Assembly (NCBI GenBank): GCA_023251775.1
Contig: JAHEYC010000015.1
Span: 1 to 54,719, forward strand
From: Sphingobacteriaceae bacterium
GTDB taxonomy: Bacteria > Bacteroidota > Bacteroidia > B-17B0 > Aurantibacillaceae
Length of the DNA stretch: 54,719 bases
Direction: 5' to 3'
Shown one piece after another: positions 52,961 through 54,719 of this stretch. Both the position numbers and the translations under genes were made by a program. Numbering within the stretch: the first letter of the stretch is position 1; each line of letters begins with the position of its first letter. Under the pieces are notes generated by a model that was not told the DNA's origin, made no database searches, and saw only the letters and a program-made list of their open reading frames with translations.

Positions 52961-54719
52961 ATGAAAAAAATAATCTACATTTTTTTGATCTTTTGCGGAC
53001 TAAAGGCTAATGCACAAACACTCACGTGTGCAACGCCAACGTTGGTATTTACCGATCCAACATTAGCCGGAAACCCTGTTATATCACCAACGATCGACTG
53101 TAATTACGCAGGATTCATAATGGTGAGAACAACACCTAATTTGGTGCCCGCAGGATCAGCAACCGCAGGTAACGCGCCATGTTTAAGATTCTATACGAGC
53201 TTAACAAACGCAAATTCATTAACCAATAATACTATTTGTGCAGCACAAGGAACAAATATTGCAGGATGTTTGAGTCCAAGTAATAGTGTTCTGTACACGT
53301 TGTATTACTCAGGCCTTAATCCTCAGTTCTCTCACAGCTACACACTTTGTAACGCAGCTATTGCCCCTAATTTTCAATATTCAGTTTCAAGTTGTTTTGA
53401 TAATGTTGTTATCACTTCAGGAACATGGAATAACTCTGTAGCAAATGCATGTAATACAATTACAATTCCTGCAAATACTGCTATCGGAGCGGGATCTTTT
53501 GTGATCTCTCCTACGGTTACAGCATTAGCGGTAGTTCAAAACAGTGCTAACGGAAGTATCATTTACGATCCATACGAAATGGCTGCAGGTATTTATACCG
53601 TAACTTATACTTTTAGTACGCCAAACTGTACTACAAGTTCAAGCAGAACCTTCCAGATCAATAATCCTTTTGTTGGAGCAGGTACAAATTTTAATATTCC
53701 CCCTCCACTATGTCCTAATGGACCATGCATCGATCTTTACTCTCTGCAAACTGCAGGAAGTTATAGTCCGGGTGTATGGAGTGGAATTGGTGTAAGTTCA
53801 AATTCATTCTGTCCTTCAACTTCAGGCGCAGGTACATTCGCAGTTACGTATTCTACAGGTGTAACAGCAGTATGTAGTGCAACAAACACAAAAGTATTTT
53901 ATGTGGCGCCACAACCAACTGCAAATGCAGGTCCAACAAAATCATTAACGTGTATTGCTAACCCGACTATACTTAGTGGTAGCGGTGGTGGAGCATATTC
54001 ATGGTCGAACACAACTTTAGGAAATAATTTCTCTACAGTGGCAAGTCCAACCGTTGCTTTTGCAGGAACCTATACCTTAGTTGTAAATAACGGAACATGT
54101 TCTTCTTCACCTGCAACTATGCAAGTAATTACAAACACTACTCCTCCTACTTTACCATTAACCAGCGTGAGCAATATCATAAATTGTATAAATCCAACAG
54201 CTGTAATTTCGGGAACAGGAGCAGGTATTACATATACATGGTCAGGCCCAGGTGTAATTTTAGGTGGTGGAACATCATCGCCAACAGTTAATATTGGCGG
54301 AACATTTAATTATACGGTTACAAGTACAGTAAATGGATGTACAGCAACTTCAAATCAAGCTGTAGTTCAAAATACAACTACAAGTATGGTGCTTACTACA
54401 ACGGGTGCCGCTATTAATTGTACAAATAATGCTACAAGTATTTCGGGAAATCAACCAACGTATACTTACACATGGACCGCGCCTGCTTCAGGAACAATTG
54501 TTTCGGGACAAGCAACACCAACATTAAATATTTTGGGAACGGGTGTTTATACCTTAGTGGCAACAAATCCTGCCAATGGTTGTAATATCACAAGTACTAT
54601 AACTCCAAATACACAAACCGCAGTTATTACACCAACCATTTCTAACAATCCAACTATTACCTGTACAAATGCTACCGTAACTTTAAATGGATTACCAGGT
54701 GCCGGTGTGACCTATACAT
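52961..54719 (+). CDS. Large secreted Ig-like repeat protein, C-terminus cut off by the window
   Basis: 586 codons visible from ATG 52961 with no stop to the window edge. Signal peptide M-K-K-I-I-Y-I-F-L-I-F-C-G-L-K-A-N-A-Q. The first 320 residues are Cys-containing and Thr/Ser/Asn-rich; from about residue 330 repeats of roughly 75-85 residues follow, each with a form of P-x-x-x-L-x-C-x-x-P and Y-x-W-S/T then G-T/V-Y-T-L/V (for example A-G-T-Y-T-L-V-V and T-G-V-Y-T-L-V-A). This is the pattern of bacteroidete adhesin repeats. A T9SS type B domain is expected beyond the window but not seen. Codon usage is like the other adhesin gene. Confidence 0.85.
   Translation, partial: MKKIIYIFLIFCGLKANAQTLTCATPTLVFTDPTLAGNPVISPTIDCNYAGFIMVRTTPNLVPAGSATAGNAPCLRFYTSLTNANSLTNNTICAAQGTNIAGCLSPSNSVLYTLYYSGLNPQFSHSYTLCNAAIAPNFQYSVSSCFDNVVITSGTWNNSVANACNTITIPANTAIGAGSFVISPTVTALAVVQNSANGSIIYDPYEMAAGIYTVTYTFSTPNCTTSSSRTFQINNPFVGAGTNFNIPPPLCPNGPCIDLYSLQTAGSYSPGVWSGIGVSSNSFCPSTSGAGTFAVTYSTGVTAVCSATNTKVFYVAPQPTANAGPTKSLTCIANPTILSGSGGGAYSWSNTTLGNNFSTVASPTVAFAGTYTLVVNNGTCSSSPATMQVITNTTPPTLPLTSVSNIINCINPTAVISGTGAGITYTWSGPGVILGGGTSSPTVNIGGTFNYTVTSTVNGCTATSNQAVVQNTTTSMVLTTTGAAINCTNNATSISGNQPTYTYTWTAPASGTIVSGQATPTLNILGTGVYTLVATNPANGCNITSTITPNTQTAVITPTISNNPTITCTNATVTLNGLPGAGVTYT

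Noticed and set aside
1-54719. tRNA, rRNA, CRISPR array, prophage or transposase
   Set aside because: I looked for cloverleaf-like segments, regular spacer repeats, integrase or transposase motifs and saw none.

Overview
The window is about 54.7 kb of AT-rich chromosome from a member of the Bacteroidota. Evidence: type IX secretion (T9SS) cargo with C-terminal sorting domains of type A (four proteins) and type B (one), a PorQ component, a TamL-type lipoprotein, DUF1573 paralogues, DUF4369-TlpA and OmpA/thrombospondin-3 envelope proteins, the bacteroidete-type EF-P, and many promoters with the phylum's TAnnTTTG -7 box, several with a TTG/TTTG -33 box. I cannot name the genus. No rRNA, tRNA, CRISPR array, prophage, transposase or integrase was seen; this looks like core chromosome with a few accessory spots.

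Layout. 1-4.4 kb: a secreted Asp-box propeller (cut by the window start) and an endonuclease I-like protein, then a Coq7/ferritin-like di-iron protein, a small cytosolic protein and a TlpA/SCO thiol pair. 4.4-12.2 kb: a KirBac-type K+ channel, DUF4369-TlpA, a periplasmic PpiC foldase, a type B T9SS adhesin and a LuxR-type response regulator. 12.2-21.1 kb: a palindromic repeat element, accA-efp, two T9SS cargo proteins, an alpha-oxoamine synthase (probably serine palmitoyltransferase), a class IV aminotransferase and rpsF-rpsR-rplI. 21.1-34.2 kb: two envelope proteins (PorE-like without OmpA; DUF5723-TSP3-OmpA), prfA, purL, a beta-barrel candidate, a UvrD-type helicase, porQ and another barrel candidate. 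34.2-44.1 kb: a lone STAND/AAA ATPase with operator-like repeats, dipeptidyl peptidase III lipoprotein, prmC, secreted subtilase, a secreted protein with an apparent CTG start, TIGR02757, an MFS transporter and radC. 44.1-54.7 kb: glycosyltransferase plus TamL, an rRNA/tRNA methyltransferase, three DUF1573 proteins, valS, and a small secreted protein in front of a large Ig-like repeat protein cut by the window end.

How it fits together: housekeeping translation genes (rpsF/rpsR/rplI, efp, prfA and prmC, which methylates release factors, valS) alternate with envelope and secretion genes. The genome is compact: several convergent pairs are separated by 0-11 bases with no terminator. Non-ATG starts (TTG, GTG, probably one CTG) are frequent, and several leaders are predicted to be very short or absent. 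I found no complete, clearly new multi-gene system. The best leads are the STAND ATPase with tandem palindromes over its promoter, the Shine-Dalgarno sequence before rplI, the endonuclease lacking its catalytic His, the CTG-start gene, and the terminator that runs into a TTG start in the DUF1573 cluster.
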